Assembly (NCBI RefSeq): GCF_022448905.1
Contig: NZ_JAKVCW010000013.1
Location: 62,001-126,000 of the forward strand
Source of the DNA: Shimia sp.
Lineage (GTDB): Bacteria > Pseudomonadota > Alphaproteobacteria > Rhodobacterales > Rhodobacteraceae
DNA: 64,000 bases
Direction of reading: 5' to 3'
Shown: positions 9,739 to 19,443 of the stretch, piece after piece
Layout: every line of letters begins with the position of its first letter
Numbering within the stretch: the stretch's first letter is position 1
Translations under genes and position numbers: made by a program
Notes under the pieces: model-generated
Told to the model about the DNA's origin: nothing
Seen by the model: the letters and a program-made list of their open reading frames with translations, nothing else
Database searches by the model: none

Positions 9739-10395
9739 TTAGATTGGGTCGATCAAAGCAGCCCCTGCCGCTCGATTAGAGTTCACCGCACGGTCAACCT
9801 GATAAAAAGACAGGAGATCCTCATCCGCCGCCTTCATCAGAGTGGCTGCCCCGTGCCCCTGCTCTCCAAGCCACAATCCCCAATCTTCCTCGTCAATCAC
9901 CACGGGCATCCGGTGGTGGACTTGGGACATGGCTTCATTGGCTGAGGTGGTCACTATCGCGCAAGTGCTCATGGCCTCGTCACCCTGCGCCCACTCTTGC
10001 CACACCCCGGCCAAGGCCAAGGGCGCGCCTGCTGAGATGTACCAGGGCCAACGCAGGCCTTCGCTGTCCTTGGTCCATTCATAAAACCCTGTCACCGGGA
10101 TCAAACACCGCCGCTCTCGACAGGCGCTCCGAAACGCAGGCTTTTCCGCCAAAGTCTCCGCCCTCGCGTTGATCAGCAAAGGGCCGTCCGTAGCCGTTTT
10201 GTACCAATGCGGGATAAAGCCCCAGCGCATCGAGACCAACCGCCGCGCCGCCTCCCCCTCCCCCAACACCACATGGATCTGATTGGTAGGACACACATTG
10301 AAGTTGGGCACCTCAGGCAGGTTGTTGGCAGGTGTGGCCGCAAACAGCTGCGCCATCGCATCGGTCGGCAAGGTGATCGCAAACCGTCCGCACAT
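9739..10395 (-). CDS. SRAP/HMCES-family abasic-site crosslinking protein (YedK-like)
   Basis: A 218-residue SOS-response-associated peptidase-family protein. Family members shield abasic sites in single-stranded DNA by forming a thiazolidine crosslink through Cys2. The expected residues are all visible: MCGRF at the N-terminus (Cys2 exposed after Met removal), NARAET (Asn), GFYEW (Glu) and HHRMPVVI (His). Its ATG overlaps the stop of the DUF1992 gene as TGATG (10393-10397), so the pair is translationally coupled. Confidence 0.93.
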   Translation of the reverse strand: MCGRFAITLPTDAMAQLFAATPANNLPEVPNFNVCPTNQIHVVLGEGEAARRLVSMRWGFIPHWYKTATDGPLLINARAETLAEKPAFRSACRERRCLIPVTGFYEWTKDSEGLRWPWYISAGAPLALAGVWQEWAQGDEAMSTCAIVTTSANEAMSQVHHRMPVVIDEEDWGLWLGEQGHGAATLMKAADEDLLSFYQVDRAVNSNRAAGAALIDPI

Positions 10396-10700
10396 CAGCG
10401 ATGGGCCTTCCCTGCCAACTCGATCTTGGCGTCCATCATCGACATCTCTTTCATGATCTCTTGCCGCCGGGTCCGGTCTCCAGTTTCTCGCAACTCTTCC
10501 CGCAGTTTTGCCAATTCGCGCGATAGCAACACAAACTCCGGCACGCCCCCGGCTTCTTTCACCAGCCGATTGAGAAGTGCATTTTCTGGATCGTCTTCTT
10601 TAGGCAACGGCTTACCCGCCCCCTCAAGGTTATCAAAATCGCCAGCCTCTTCCGCCTCGCGGATTTTCTGGTTGATCAAATCAATAAGCGGATGATCCAT
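10395..10700 (-). CDS. DUF1992 (DnaJ-C28-like) small protein
   Basis: A 101-residue charged, helical protein of the DUF1992 family, with the conserved N-terminal IDLINQKIREAEEAGDFDNL and GAGKPLP motifs. These bacterial proteins match the C-terminal part of eukaryotic DNAJC28 but lack a J domain, and their function is unknown. The gene is first in a two-gene unit with the SRAP protein, which it overlaps. The context hints at a stress or DNA-maintenance role, which is inference only. Confidence 0.88.
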   Translation of the reverse strand: MDHPLIDLINQKIREAEEAGDFDNLEGAGKPLPKEDDPENALLNRLVKEAGGVPEFVLLSRELAKLREELRETGDRTRRQEIMKEMSMMDAKIELAGKAHR

Positions 10701-10710
10701 GGCTGCCTCA

Positions 10711-10744
10711 AAGAAAAACCCCCGCCAGTTTCCTGGCGAGGGTT
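10711..10744 (-). terminator. Rho-independent terminator of the 5'-nucleotidase gene
   Basis: Arms around CGCCAG-TTTC-CTGGCG, extended by AACCC and GGGTT with one mismatch (10717-10744). They are followed on the minus strand by GTTTTTCTT. It ends the 10768-12330 transcript just before the DUF1992 start. Confidence 0.8.
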
Positions 10745-10767
10745 CAAAACGTCAAGCAAGCAAGTAC

Positions 10768-12330
10768 TTACTTCTTGCTGATACGACCGTCCAAAACTGC
10801 ACCGGCTGCACCTTTCTCGGCGATGTACTCTGCAGTCACATCTGCCAAGTCAGGGCCATAGTCATAGGCGTTTTCTGCGTCACGGAACATTTTGTAGCCG
10901 TCACCGCCGTTGCGCACATAGTTGTTGGATACAACGCCGTAGGTTTTGGCAAGATCAATTGGCGCACCGCCGACCATCACCTCGCTGATACGGCTGCCCG
11001 CCTCTGCGGAAGCATCAAATGTGTAGGTCATGCCCGCAACCTGTGGGAACCGGCCTGCGCCATCTTCAAGCTTGCTCACGCCATTTTCCAATGCGGCCAC
11101 GATGGTTTCGCCAGTCACTTGGAAGGTGGAGAGCGTGTTCTGGAACGGGAGTACTGTTAGCACCTCGCCCATGGTCACTTCGCCCGCATCAATGGAAGCG
11201 CGGATGCCGCCACCGTTTTGAATAGCGATTTCAATGCCTTGATCTTTCACACGATCCAGCATGGCGTCCGCAATCAGGTTGCCCATGGCGCATTCACCAG
11301 CCCGGCAAGAACCGCGGTCGCCATCAATCGCAGCGTCGGTAGACGCTACAACGCGAGATTTCATCTCTTCAATTGGACCGGCAAGCTCTTTCACGCGCGC
11401 GACAATGGCCTCGTCTTCCGGCACCGACGCATCCAGCAGGATGGTGTCACCGGTTGCCGCAGTCACGTTACCTGCGTCGTCAAAGGTCAGAACCAGATGT
11501 CCAACATATTTGGAGTAAGCGTAGGCTTGTACCACGGGCACATTACCCACCATGGTTGGGTACGCCATCGCACCTTCTTCGGTGTTGGAGAACTTGGTGT
11601 GAGAGTGGCCGCCAACTACCGCATCAACACCGGTCACCGCGCCAGCAATTTCCATGTCTTTGTTCACGCCTACGTGGTTCAGCGCGATAATTTTGGTCAC
11701 GCCCTCTGCAGTCAGCGCGTCTACATCCGCTTGCAAAGACTGGATTTCATCTTGGAAAATCACTGTTTCACCTGGGCTGGACGTCTCTGCCGTGTCAGTC
11801 GCCAGCGCAGAGATAATCCCAATCTTTTCGCCACCCACTTCCAGAACAACGTGATTGCCAACTTTGCCCGCCAGAATGTTGGACTGCGATACATCGAGGT
11901 TGCCGGAGATCACAGGGAAGGACACGCCTTCTACCAGCTTCAACAGGCCTTCTGGGCCATCATCAAACTCGTGGTTGCCCACGGCCATGACGTCAAAACC
12001 GATCTTCTCCATCATCTCGATTTCCACATCACCCTTATAGGTGGTGTACATCAGAGAACCTTGATACTGATCGCCTGCGTCCAAAACGACAACGTTTTGA
12101 CCGGCCAGCTCCTCACGTAGCTGCGCGATCTTGGTGGCAACGCGTGCGTATCCGCCAAAGCACTTACCTTCGGCATTGTCCTCAGCTTTGCAAGTCGAGT
12201 CGTATTTGTTGATCGGCTCGATACGGCTGTGCAAGTCGTTGATGTGAATAACGTTCAATGTGTAATCCGCAGCCGCAAATCCAGCTGTGAGCGCCAGTGC
12301 TGCCGCCCCTGTCATCAGTCGAGTAATCAT
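10768..12330 (-). CDS. Periplasmic 5'-nucleotidase/UDP-sugar hydrolase family (UshA/NutA-like)
   Basis: A 520-residue secreted metallophosphatase. Residues 1-21 are a Sec signal peptide ending in AAA before DYTLNVIHIND. The N-terminal calcineurin-like domain carries the two-metal ligands in INDLHS, GDQYQGS, GNHEFD and GGHSHT. The C-terminal nucleotidase domain (about 340-500) has NGGGIRASI and NNYVRNGGDGY, the substrate-clamp regions. It would strip phosphate from extracellular nucleotides so that nucleosides and phosphate can be imported. It is monocistronic, with the terminator described above and a divergent DUF952 gene upstream. The preferred nucleotide cannot be told. Confidence 0.92.
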   Translation of the reverse strand: MITRLMTGAAALALTAGFAAADYTLNVIHINDLHSRIEPINKYDSTCKAEDNAEGKCFGGYARVATKIAQLREELAGQNVVVLDAGDQYQGSLMYTTYKGDVEIEMMEKIGFDVMAVGNHEFDDGPEGLLKLVEGVSFPVISGNLDVSQSNILAGKVGNHVVLEVGGEKIGIISALATDTAETSSPGETVIFQDEIQSLQADVDALTAEGVTKIIALNHVGVNKDMEIAGAVTGVDAVVGGHSHTKFSNTEEGAMAYPTMVGNVPVVQAYAYSKYVGHLVLTFDDAGNVTAATGDTILLDASVPEDEAIVARVKELAGPIEEMKSRVVASTDAAIDGDRGSCRAGECAMGNLIADAMLDRVKDQGIEIAIQNGGGIRASIDAGEVTMGEVLTVLPFQNTLSTFQVTGETIVAALENGVSKLEDGAGRFPQVAGMTYTFDASAEAGSRISEVMVGGAPIDLAKTYGVVSNNYVRNGGDGYKMFRDAENAYDYGPDLADVTAEYIAEKGAAGAVLDGRISKK

Positions 12331-12453
12331 GGAGAATCCCCTCTCTTTTTTATCGTTCAGTCAATATCGTGCCGTTTAATCGGCTCAAATGTCAAAGATT
12401 TAACAATCCGTGTCGCGCTTGACCTTGCGCCGTGTCCGTTGCATGAGCAGGCC

Positions 12454-12795
12454 ATGCTGATCTTCAAGATATTCCGCTCCGACGAATGGGCGGCGCTGCG
12501 GGCCGAAGGGCACTCCGTTGGCGCGCCCGTTGATGTGGCCGATGGCTACGTGCATTTCTCCACCGCCGCGCAAGCCGCCGCAACCGCTGCAAAACACTTT
12601 GCAGGTGAGGAAGGCCTTTTCTTGCTGGCCTGTGAAAGCGACCCGATGGGCGATGATCTGAAGTGGGAGGTCTCCCGTGGAGGCGCAGAGTTCCCGCACC
12701 TTTATCGCGAGCTGCGCCTGACCGATGTGACTTGGGCTCAGCCCCTGCCGCTAGTTGACGGCACACACGAATTCCCGGCGGGAGTGCTTTCATGA
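12454..12795 (+). CDS. DUF952-family protein
   Basis: A 113-residue protein of the DUF952 family, with [10 protein letters not shown] near the start, [11 protein letters not shown] in the middle and PHLYRELRL near the C-terminus. The function of the family is unknown; the fold is related to ADP-ribosyltransferase-like domains according to my memory of family descriptions. Start ATG 12454 fits the family length. Its stop overlaps the pyrD start (ATGA at 12792-12795). It heads a three-gene unit with pyrD and arsC. Confidence 0.85.
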   Translation: MLIFKIFRSDEWAALRAEGHSVGAPVDVADGYVHFSTAAQAAATAAKHFAGEEGLFLLACESDPMGDDLKWEVSRGGAEFPHLYRELRLTDVTWAQPLPLVDGTHEFPAGVLS

Positions 12796-13859
12796 GCCTG
12801 AAACGCAGCCTTGAAACTGTTGGCATGAATGTCCTGCGCAGCATGGACCCGGAAAAATCTCACGGCATGGCTCTGAAAGCTCTGGAAATGGGCCTGGGCA
12901 ATGCGCCGGGCGAGATCACCTCGCCGCGCCTCAAAACCTCTCTCGCAGGCCTCGATTTGCCCAACCCAGTTGGCCTAGCTGCGGGGTTTGACAAAAATGC
13001 CACCGCATTGGATGCGCTTGCCAAATCCGGCTTTGGCTTTGTAGAAGTTGGTGCCGCAACGCCTCGTCCTCAAGCAGGCAACCCAAAGCCCCGCCTGTTC
13101 CGCTTGTCCGAAGACAAAGCCGCCATCAATCGGTTTGGCTTTAACAACGACGGGATGGAGGCGATCGGCACGCGTATTGCAAAGCGTCCACGCAACGCTG
13201 TCATTGGTCTCAACCTGGGAGCAAATAAAGACAGCGAGAACCGGGCCGACGACTTCGCCCGCGTACTGGCGCATTGCGGCGCGCATCTGGACTTTGCAAC
13301 CGTCAACGTCAGCTCCCCCAACACTGAGAAACTGCGGGATTTGCAAGGCAAAGCGGCCCTATCCGCACTCCTTGCAGGTGTAATGGAAACACGGGACACT
13401 CTTGAGCGCAAAATCCCGGTTTTCCTCAAGATCGCCCCTGATCTGACCCACGACGAACTGGCGGAAATCGCTGAAGTGGCAGCGGAAAGCCAGTTGGATG
13501 CCATCATCGCCACTAACACGACGCTGTCCCGCGAAGGGCTGCAAAGTGCGGACAAAGATCAGGCGGGTGGCCTGTCTGGTGCCCCACTGTTTGAGAAATC
13601 CACTCAAGTTCTGGCGCAGCTGTCTAAACTCACTAACGGCTTAATCCCACTGGTGGGCGTTGGCGGGGTTGGCTCTGCCGAGCAAGCCTATGCAAAAATC
13701 TGCGCCGGTGCGAGCGCGGTACAACTCTATACGGCATTGGTTTATGGCGGCTTCTCCTTGGCAGAAACCATCATTCGGGACCTAGATAAACTGCTGCAAA
13801 AGGACGGCTTCACCAATGTGACCGAGGCCGTTGGAAGCAAACGAGAGGACTGGCTATGA
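12792..13859 (+). CDS. pyrD: Dihydroorotate dehydrogenase (quinone), class 2
   Basis: A 355-residue class 2 PyrD that oxidises dihydroorotate to orotate and passes electrons to quinone at the inner membrane, the fourth step of pyrimidine synthesis. The N-terminal helical extension (residues 1-40), absent from class 1, mediates membrane association. The FMN/orotate sites are visible in [19 protein letters not shown] and [11 protein letters not shown], the last carrying the catalytic Ser of class 2 enzymes. The C-terminus has [13 protein letters not shown]. Overlaps of 4 bp with both neighbours indicate one polycistronic mRNA. Confidence 0.97.
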   Translation: MSLKRSLETVGMNVLRSMDPEKSHGMALKALEMGLGNAPGEITSPRLKTSLAGLDLPNPVGLAAGFDKNATALDALAKSGFGFVEVGAATPRPQAGNPKPRLFRLSEDKAAINRFGFNNDGMEAIGTRIAKRPRNAVIGLNLGANKDSENRADDFARVLAHCGAHLDFATVNVSSPNTEKLRDLQGKAALSALLAGVMETRDTLERKIPVFLKIAPDLTHDELAEIAEVAAESQLDAIIATNTTLSREGLQSADKDQAGGLSGAPLFEKSTQVLAQLSKLTNGLIPLVGVGGVGSAEQAYAKICAGASAVQLYTALVYGGFSLAETIIRDLDKLLQKDGFTNVTEAVGSKREDWL

Positions 13860-14194
13860 TCACAATCTGGCACAACCCGCGCTGCTCCAAATCGCGCCAA
13901 ACCCTCGCATTGATGGAAGCCAAGGGGGAGGTCTCGGTGCGCCGTTACCTTGAGGATGTCCCAAGCTTGGACGAACTCACCGAAGTGCAAGCGCTACTGA
14001 ACGTGCCTGTGATCGACATGATGCGCCCGAAAGAAGCCTTGTTCAAAGAATTGGGTTTGTCCAATTCCGACGATGACGCCACTTTGTTCGCAGCGATGGC
14101 GGAAAACCCAAGGCTAATCGAGCGCCCAATTGTATTGGCCAACGGCAAAGCCGCTCTGGGCCGTCCGCCTGAAGCAGCGCTCGACATACTTTGA
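13856..14194 (+). CDS. arsC: ArsC-family arsenate reductase (glutaredoxin-coupled type)
   Basis: A 112-residue thioredoxin-fold protein. HNPRCSKSR holds the nucleophilic cysteine near residue 10, and the arginines that bind the oxyanion lie in [19 protein letters not shown] and GRPPEA. Enzymes of this type reduce arsenate to arsenite using glutathione and glutaredoxin. Close relatives (YfgD-like) are of uncertain function, and no other ars genes are near. The ATGA overlap with pyrD shows co-transcription, a context that does not point to arsenic resistance as the primary role. Confidence 0.85.
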   Translation: MITIWHNPRCSKSRQTLALMEAKGEVSVRRYLEDVPSLDELTEVQALLNVPVIDMMRPKEALFKELGLSNSDDDATLFAAMAENPRLIERPIVLANGKAALGRPPEAALDIL

Positions 14195-14195
14195 G

Positions 14196-14210
14196 GCGGG
14201 TTCAACCCGC
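14196..14210. terminator. Short stem-loop between arsC and the aminotransferase gene
   Basis: GCGGGT-TCA-ACCCGC forms a perfect 6-bp stem at the convergent junction. It overlaps the last codons of the aminotransferase gene. No long T tract is present on either strand, so termination is only possible. Confidence 0.4.
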
Positions 14211-15395
14211 TTGAAACACCGCGCTGATTTCCGCCCGAATGATACGCGCAATCAAAGCGCAATCCGCCTCTGAAAACGTCAGCGGGATTCGCATATCCAC
14301 AATGCCTTTCAGGATGCGGTCAGTTGCAGGCATCGCCTCAGACGGCGCATAGCGCCAACTGTCGTAGCGGGATGTGAAGGCCACCGGCTCCGCGCCACCA
14401 AACCACTTGAGTTCGACACCGCGCTCAGCACAATGGCGCAAGGCCTCGCCGATCTGCGGTTCGGTCCAATCCAACAACAGAAATTGAATGGAACTTCCGA
14501 CGTAGGCTTCCCCTTCCGGCCGCTCAACCACTGTCAAACCTGGGGTGTCCCGTAACCCAGCCAACAAGATGTCATGCCGCGCGTTCCAGTTGTCTACTTG
14601 CGCGTCCAGGTTCCGTAACTGAGGCCGCAAAATGGCGGCGCGCAGATGATCCATGCGGCCAGAGACGTTTGGAGTATGGTACTTAACCCGCTCGAAAACA
14701 TCCGCAGACGGTGCCGCGCCATGCCGTTCGTAAAGCATATAACTGCCGGAGAGCATCACGGCTCGCGCCATCAACTCCTCATCATCACTGATCAGGAACC
14801 CACCTTCACCTGAGTTGATGTGTTTGTAGGTCTGGGTGGAATAACACGCCATAGCGCCATGGCGGCCCGACGCCACACCTTTCCAGCCGCCACCCATCGT
14901 GTGAGCACAATCCTCGATCACCTTGATGCCGTGCGCATCACATATCGCCATCAAGGCATCCATGTCACAAATATGCCCCCGCATGTGCGACAGCATGAGC
15001 ACATCTGCTTGATCCGCTTTGGCCTTCAAGTCGTCTAGATCGATGACCAGACCTTCAGTGACACCGACAAAAACCGGGAACGCACCAACGCTGGCAATCG
15101 CTCCTGGCACGGGCGCCAGTGTAAATGCGTTTGTCAGCACACGGTCTCCGGGTTTCACTTGCATGGCCCGCAACGCGCAAGCCAGTGCGTAGCCCCCGGA
15201 AGCAACGGCCAGACAGAATTTGCTACCCACTAAGGCCGCGAACTCCTCTTCAAGCAGCGAAACTTCACCAAGCTCGCCTTCTGACAGGTTATAACGATGC
15301 AATCGCCCGCTCCGCATAACCGCAACTGCAGCGTCAATAGCCTCTTCAGAGATTGGTTCTTGCTGCGTGAAGTTCCCGGTGAATGTCTCGCTCAT
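14202..15395 (-). CDS. DegT/DnrJ/EryC1/StrS-family PLP-dependent aminotransferase
   Basis: A 397-residue fold-type I aminotransferase of the sugar-aminotransferase superfamily. The PLP lysine is in the STQTYKHINSGEGG segment, and the ring-stacking/binding region VIEDCAHTMGG contains the Asp that pairs with the pyridine nitrogen. Such enzymes aminate nucleotide keto-sugars for surface glycans, or less often keto-inositols. No other sugar-nucleotide gene adjoins it on this strand, so the substrate is unknown. The start at ATG 15395 (MSETFTGNF) is preferred to a TTG at 15422. Confidence 0.85.
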   Translation of the reverse strand: MSETFTGNFTQQEPISEEAIDAAVAVMRSGRLHRYNLSEGELGEVSLLEEEFAALVGSKFCLAVASGGYALACALRAMQVKPGDRVLTNAFTLAPVPGAIASVGAFPVFVGVTEGLVIDLDDLKAKADQADVLMLSHMRGHICDMDALMAICDAHGIKVIEDCAHTMGGGWKGVASGRHGAMACYSTQTYKHINSGEGGFLISDDEELMARAVMLSGSYMLYERHGAAPSADVFERVKYHTPNVSGRMDHLRAAILRPQLRNLDAQVDNWNARHDILLAGLRDTPGLTVVERPEGEAYVGSSIQFLLLDWTEPQIGEALRHCAERGVELKWFGGAEPVAFTSRYDSWRYAPSEAMPATDRILKGIVDMRIPLTFSEADCALIARIIRAEISAVFQAG

Positions 15396-15455
15396 ATCAG
15401 TAATCTCAATCTCTCTAGCCAAGCTAGGATATAGGCAAATAGCCTCATCCGAATT

Positions 15456-16130
15456 TCAGGAAGGGTTACGCCCAATCAACGCGGCAACAACCTGTGGCAA
15501 CGCCTCGTAGTCATGCAATAGGGCTTCCGGTTCCAACGCCGCCATATCTTCGCCGCTTGGGCCAAATGTCACCAAAACGCTCGGAACACCCGCCGCTCTT
15601 GCTGTACTCCTATCCGTATCGCTGTCACCAACAAGCAAGGTTTGCGCCGGGTCGCCGTTTAACCGCTTCGCCGTTTCCACCAACGGCAAAGGATCCGGTT
15701 TGCGCACAGGTAAGGTGTCTGCTCCAACCAACGCGCCAAAGGCCTCCCGAACACCCAGCGCTTGCAGAAGCTGATCCGCCAATCCCTCTGGCTTGTTTGT
15801 GCAAATGCCAACGCCGTATCCTTGAGACTTGAGCACCTCGACTGCGTCCATCGCACCGTCATACATGACTGTGTGCTCAGCAATTGCGCCGCCGTAAGCT
15901 TCCAAAAGAACAGGGTAATACTTTACGATCACGGCCTCATCCATGGCCCCAAGCCGGGTCAGCCCTTCGGTCAGCATGCGCCGCCCCCCACGCAATGCAA
16001 CACCAGCGTCGGCCTCCACTGACAAAACATCGCCGTGCCCCATGTCGCGGAAGCAAACGTTGGCCGCCGCAATCAAATCACCGCTGGTGTCCGCCAGGGT
16101 TCCGTCTAAATCAAAAACTACGGTCTTCAT
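15456..16130 (-). CDS. gph: HAD-superfamily hydrolase, phosphoglycolate phosphatase type
   Basis: A 224-residue HAD phosphatase. FDLDGTLADT (residues 6-15) provides the nucleophilic and acid/base aspartates, RKPDPLP the motif III lysine and GDSDTD the motif IV acidic pair. A helical cap lies between residues 16 and 80. Phosphoglycolate phosphatase removes 2-phosphoglycolate formed by DNA repair or oxygenation. The location divergent from glmU-glmS is common in Rhodobacterales (family knowledge). Specificity within HAD phosphatases cannot be proven from motifs. Confidence 0.87.
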   Translation of the reverse strand: MKTVVFDLDGTLADTSGDLIAAANVCFRDMGHGDVLSVEADAGVALRGGRRMLTEGLTRLGAMDEAVIVKYYPVLLEAYGGAIAEHTVMYDGAMDAVEVLKSQGYGVGICTNKPEGLADQLLQALGVREAFGALVGADTLPVRKPDPLPLVETAKRLNGDPAQTLLVGDSDTDRSTARAAGVPSVLVTFGPSGEDMAALEPEALLHDYEALPQVVAALIGRNPS

Positions 16131-16264
16131 GTCGTGCTCCCTGCCGCCTGCGCGAGTTCCCGCGCACGGCTGTTACAAGGCGCAACCTGAATTGATGGCC
16201 CTTGGCCTTGCACCCTTCCTGCACTCGGATAAAACGGGCACAATCGAAATAAAAGAGAAATCAG

Positions 16265-17620
16265 ATGAGCATCGCACTTGTCATCCTCGCCGCAGGCAAA
16301 GGCACACGGATGAACTCTGACCTGCCGAAGGTTCTTCATCCAATCGCAAACGCGCCGATGCTGGTCCATGCCATGCAAGCGGGCGCCGCCTTGTCGCCAA
16401 CCCGAACCGTGGTTGTGGCCGGTCACGGCTTTGACGCGGTGCAAACCGCTGCCAAAGAGTTTGACGAAGATGTAGTCGTGGTGGAGCAGAAAGAGCAAAA
16501 CGGCACCGCGCATGCCGTCGATGTTTGCCGCGACGCCCTCCAGGACTTTGATGGCGATGTGATTGTCCTCTTTGGGGACACGCCATTTGTCAGCGCGGAA
16601 ACACTTGGAAAAATGGTGGCGGCCAAAGCCGAAAATGCCGTTGTCGTGCTCGGCTTTCAGGCAGCAGACCCAGGCAAATACGGTCGGCTTATCATGTCAG
16701 GCGATCAGCTCGACCAAATAGTCGAGTTTGCCGATGCGTCTGATGAGGAACGTTCCGTAACCTTCTGTAATTCCGGTGTGATGTTGGCCGATCGCGCCAC
16801 ATTGTTTTCGCTGATTGACGAGATCACCCCGCAAAACGCGCAAGGGGAATATTACCTGACAGACGCAGTGGGATTGGCCCGCAAACGTGGCCTTGGGGTG
16901 ACAGCTGTTTCTTGCGATGAAAGCGAAACGCTTGGCATCAACTCACGGGCACATTTGGCAGAAGCGGAAGCCGTGTTCCAGACCAATGCCCGTCAGGAAT
17001 TGATGGAACTGGGTGTCACATTGCAGCAACCGGACACGGTGATGCTGTCTTTTGACACCGTGATCGGTCGCGACACGCTCATTGAACCAAACGTCTATTT
17101 TGGCCCAGGCGTCACTGTCGAATCCGGCACCCGCGTTCGTGCCTTCTCCCATCTGGAAGGGTGCCACGTTTCGCGCGGCGCCACCGTTGGCCCCTATGCA
17201 CGTCTACGTCCGGGCGCAGAACTTTCCGAAAACGTGCATGTCGGTAACTTTGTAGAAATCAAAAACGCCGAAGTTGGCGAAGGAACCAAGGTCAATCACC
17301 TGTCCTACATTGGCGACGCCACCTTAGGTGCGAGCACCAACATTGGCGCGGGCACCATTACGTGCAACTACGATGGCGTGATGAAGCATCACACAACCAT
17401 TGGCGATAACGCTTTCATCGGGTCCAACACCATGTTGGTGGCTCCGGTGAGTGTAGGCAACGAAGCGATGACTGGCTCCGGTTCGGTGATCACCAAAGAC
17501 GTCCCTGAGGCCGCTTTGGCCATCGCACGCGCAGAGCAGCAGACAAAACCTGGTGTCGCGCGAAAGTTGTTCGAAATCTTAAAAAAGAAAAAACAAAAAC
17601 GCGCATTGGAGAGCAAATAA
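16265..17620 (+). CDS. glmU: Bifunctional GlcNAc-1-P uridyltransferase / GlcN-1-P acetyltransferase
   Basis: A 451-residue GlmU that makes UDP-GlcNAc for peptidoglycan and LPS. The N-terminal pyrophosphorylase (residues 1-225) has LAAGKGTRMNSDLPKVLHP, and the left-handed beta-helix acetyltransferase (about 245-430) shows hexapeptide repeats and the GPYARLRPG and NFVEIKNAEVG segments of the active site. The lysine-rich tail is usual. Its TAA shares one base with the glmS ATG (17620). Confidence 0.97.
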   Translation: MSIALVILAAGKGTRMNSDLPKVLHPIANAPMLVHAMQAGAALSPTRTVVVAGHGFDAVQTAAKEFDEDVVVVEQKEQNGTAHAVDVCRDALQDFDGDVIVLFGDTPFVSAETLGKMVAAKAENAVVVLGFQAADPGKYGRLIMSGDQLDQIVEFADASDEERSVTFCNSGVMLADRATLFSLIDEITPQNAQGEYYLTDAVGLARKRGLGVTAVSCDESETLGINSRAHLAEAEAVFQTNARQELMELGVTLQQPDTVMLSFDTVIGRDTLIEPNVYFGPGVTVESGTRVRAFSHLEGCHVSRGATVGPYARLRPGAELSENVHVGNFVEIKNAEVGEGTKVNHLSYIGDATLGASTNIGAGTITCNYDGVMKHHTTIGDNAFIGSNTMLVAPVSVGNEAMTGSGSVITKDVPEAALAIARAEQQTKPGVARKLFEILKKKKQKRALESK

Positions 17621-19443
17621 TGTGTGGAATTGTTGGGGTCCTTGGCAACCACGAAGTCGCACCTATTCTGGTGGAAGCCCTAAAACGGCTTGAGTATCGC
17701 GGATATGACAGCGCCGGCATCGCAACCGTGAACGACGGAACTCTGGATCGTCGTCGCGCGGTGGGCAAGCTTGTGAACCTCTCCGACCTGCTGGTGCATG
17801 AACCACTGCGCGGCAAGTCCGGTATCGGCCACACCCGCTGGGCCACCCATGGCGCGCCCAGCGTAACAAACGCGCACCCGCACCAAGCCGGGCCAGTTGC
17901 CGTGGTACACAACGGCATTGTCGAGAATTTCCGCGAGTTGCGCGCTGAGCTTGCAGAAAAAGGCATCTCCTTTGTCACCGAAACCGACACTGAAACCATT
18001 GCATTGATGGCGCAAAGCCACATGCAATCCGGCCTACAACCTGTTGACGCAGCTCTCAAAACCATCTCTCAATTAGAAGGTGCCTTTGCGCTGGCTTTTC
18101 TGTTCGAGGGCCAGGAAGATTTGATCGTGGCAGCCCGCAAGGGCTCCCCGCTGGCCATCGGCCACGGCGATGGCGAGATGTTTGTCGGATCGGATGCAAT
18201 CGCGCTCTCCCCGCTCACCGATCGCATCACTTACCTTGAGGAAGGCGACAGCGCCGTTGTGACGCGCAATAGCCTCACCATCCGCGACCTGAACGGCAAC
18301 GAAGTGCAGCGTGAGTGCAAGACCATCAACATCGATCAAACTCAGGTCGACAAAGGTGGGCACAAGCATTTCATGGCCAAAGAAATTGCCGAGCAACCCA
18401 CCGTTCTGGGTGAAGCCATTCGCCACTACCTGCCTAATAACGGCACCGAAATCACTCTCCCCGGTGGTGACATCGATTTCGCCACGGTTAACCGACTCGT
18501 CATGGTCGCTTGCGGCACTGCCTCCTACGCGTGTCTAACCGCCAAATACTGGTTTGAACAAATCGCAGGCATTCCCGTAGAAGTCGACGTGGCCTCCGAA
18601 TTCCGTTACCGCGAACCGCCGATCACCGAAGGCACCGTTGCGCTGTTTGTCTCTCAGTCTGGTGAGACCGCGGACACGCTTGCCGCGTTGCGCTACTGCG
18701 CTGGCAAAGCAGAGAAAATAGTGTCGGTTGTGAACGTAGCCGAAAGCTCCATTGCCCGCGAGAGTGATTTGGCGCTGCCGATCCTAGCGGGTGCAGAGAT
18801 TGGCGTGGCCTCGACCAAAGCCTTCACCTGCCAATTGAGTGTTCTTTTGGTCCTTGCACTGAAAGCGGCCAATGATCGCGGGCGCCTCACCTCCGAGGCG
18901 CTAGAGGCGCATCTGTCTGACCTGCGTGCATTGCCCGGACTGGTGAACCAAGCCTTAAGTTCCGAAACTCAAATTGCACAGGTCGCAGCCAAGCTGGCAG
19001 AAGCGCGAGACATCCTGTTTTTGGGTCGCGGCCGTATGTTCCCCCTCGCGTTGGAAGGCGCACTGAAACTCAAAGAAATCAGCTACATTCACGCCGAAGC
19101 TTACGCATCAGGCGAGCTTAAACACGGCCCGATTGCATTGATCGACCAACATGTGCCTGTGGTGGTCCTGGCCCCGCATGATGAGCTATACGACAAGTCG
19201 ATCTCCAACATGCAAGAAGTGATGGCCCGCGCGGGCAAAGTGCTCCTCATTACGGACAGCCATGGCCTGAAGGACGGGGCTGAAGGCACCTGGGACACAA
19301 TCCAGATGCCACAGGTGTCTGATATTCTGTCCCCGATCCTCTACGCGGTTCCGGCCCAAATGCTGGCCTATCACACGGCGGTTGCCAAAGGCACGGACGT
19401 GGACCAACCACGCAATCTCGCCAAATCCGTAACGGTGGAATGA
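17620..19443 (+). CDS. glmS: Glutamine-fructose-6-phosphate aminotransferase (isomerising)
   Basis: A 607-residue GlmS, the first committed enzyme of amino-sugar synthesis. Cys2 of MCGIVGVLG is the glutaminase nucleophile, and two SIS domains follow (about 285-425 and 455-595) with SQSGETADT and the EALKLKEISYIHAEAY-type segment. The C-terminus NLAKSVTVE is conserved. It is translationally coupled to glmU and to the following glycosylase gene (ATGATG at 19440). No glmS ribozyme is seen, as expected outside Firmicutes. Confidence 0.97.
   Translation: MCGIVGVLGNHEVAPILVEALKRLEYRGYDSAGIATVNDGTLDRRRAVGKLVNLSDLLVHEPLRGKSGIGHTRWATHGAPSVTNAHPHQAGPVAVVHNGIVENFRELRAELAEKGISFVTETDTETIALMAQSHMQSGLQPVDAALKTISQLEGAFALAFLFEGQEDLIVAARKGSPLAIGHGDGEMFVGSDAIALSPLTDRITYLEEGDSAVVTRNSLTIRDLNGNEVQRECKTINIDQTQVDKGGHKHFMAKEIAEQPTVLGEAIRHYLPNNGTEITLPGGDIDFATVNRLVMVACGTASYACLTAKYWFEQIAGIPVEVDVASEFRYREPPITEGTVALFVSQSGETADTLAALRYCAGKAEKIVSVVNVAESSIARESDLALPILAGAEIGVASTKAFTCQLSVLLVLALKAANDRGRLTSEALEAHLSDLRALPGLVNQALSSETQIAQVAAKLAEARDILFLGRGRMFPLALEGALKLKEISYIHAEAYASGELKHGPIALIDQHVPVVVLAPHDELYDKSISNMQEVMARAGKVLLITDSHGLKDGAEGTWDTIQMPQVSDILSPILYAVPAQMLAYHTAVAKGTDVDQPRNLAKSVTVE

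Noticed and set aside
17400..17640. glmS ribozyme
   Set aside because: The region before glmS is the end of glmU with a 1-bp overlap; no room or sequence for the ribozyme.
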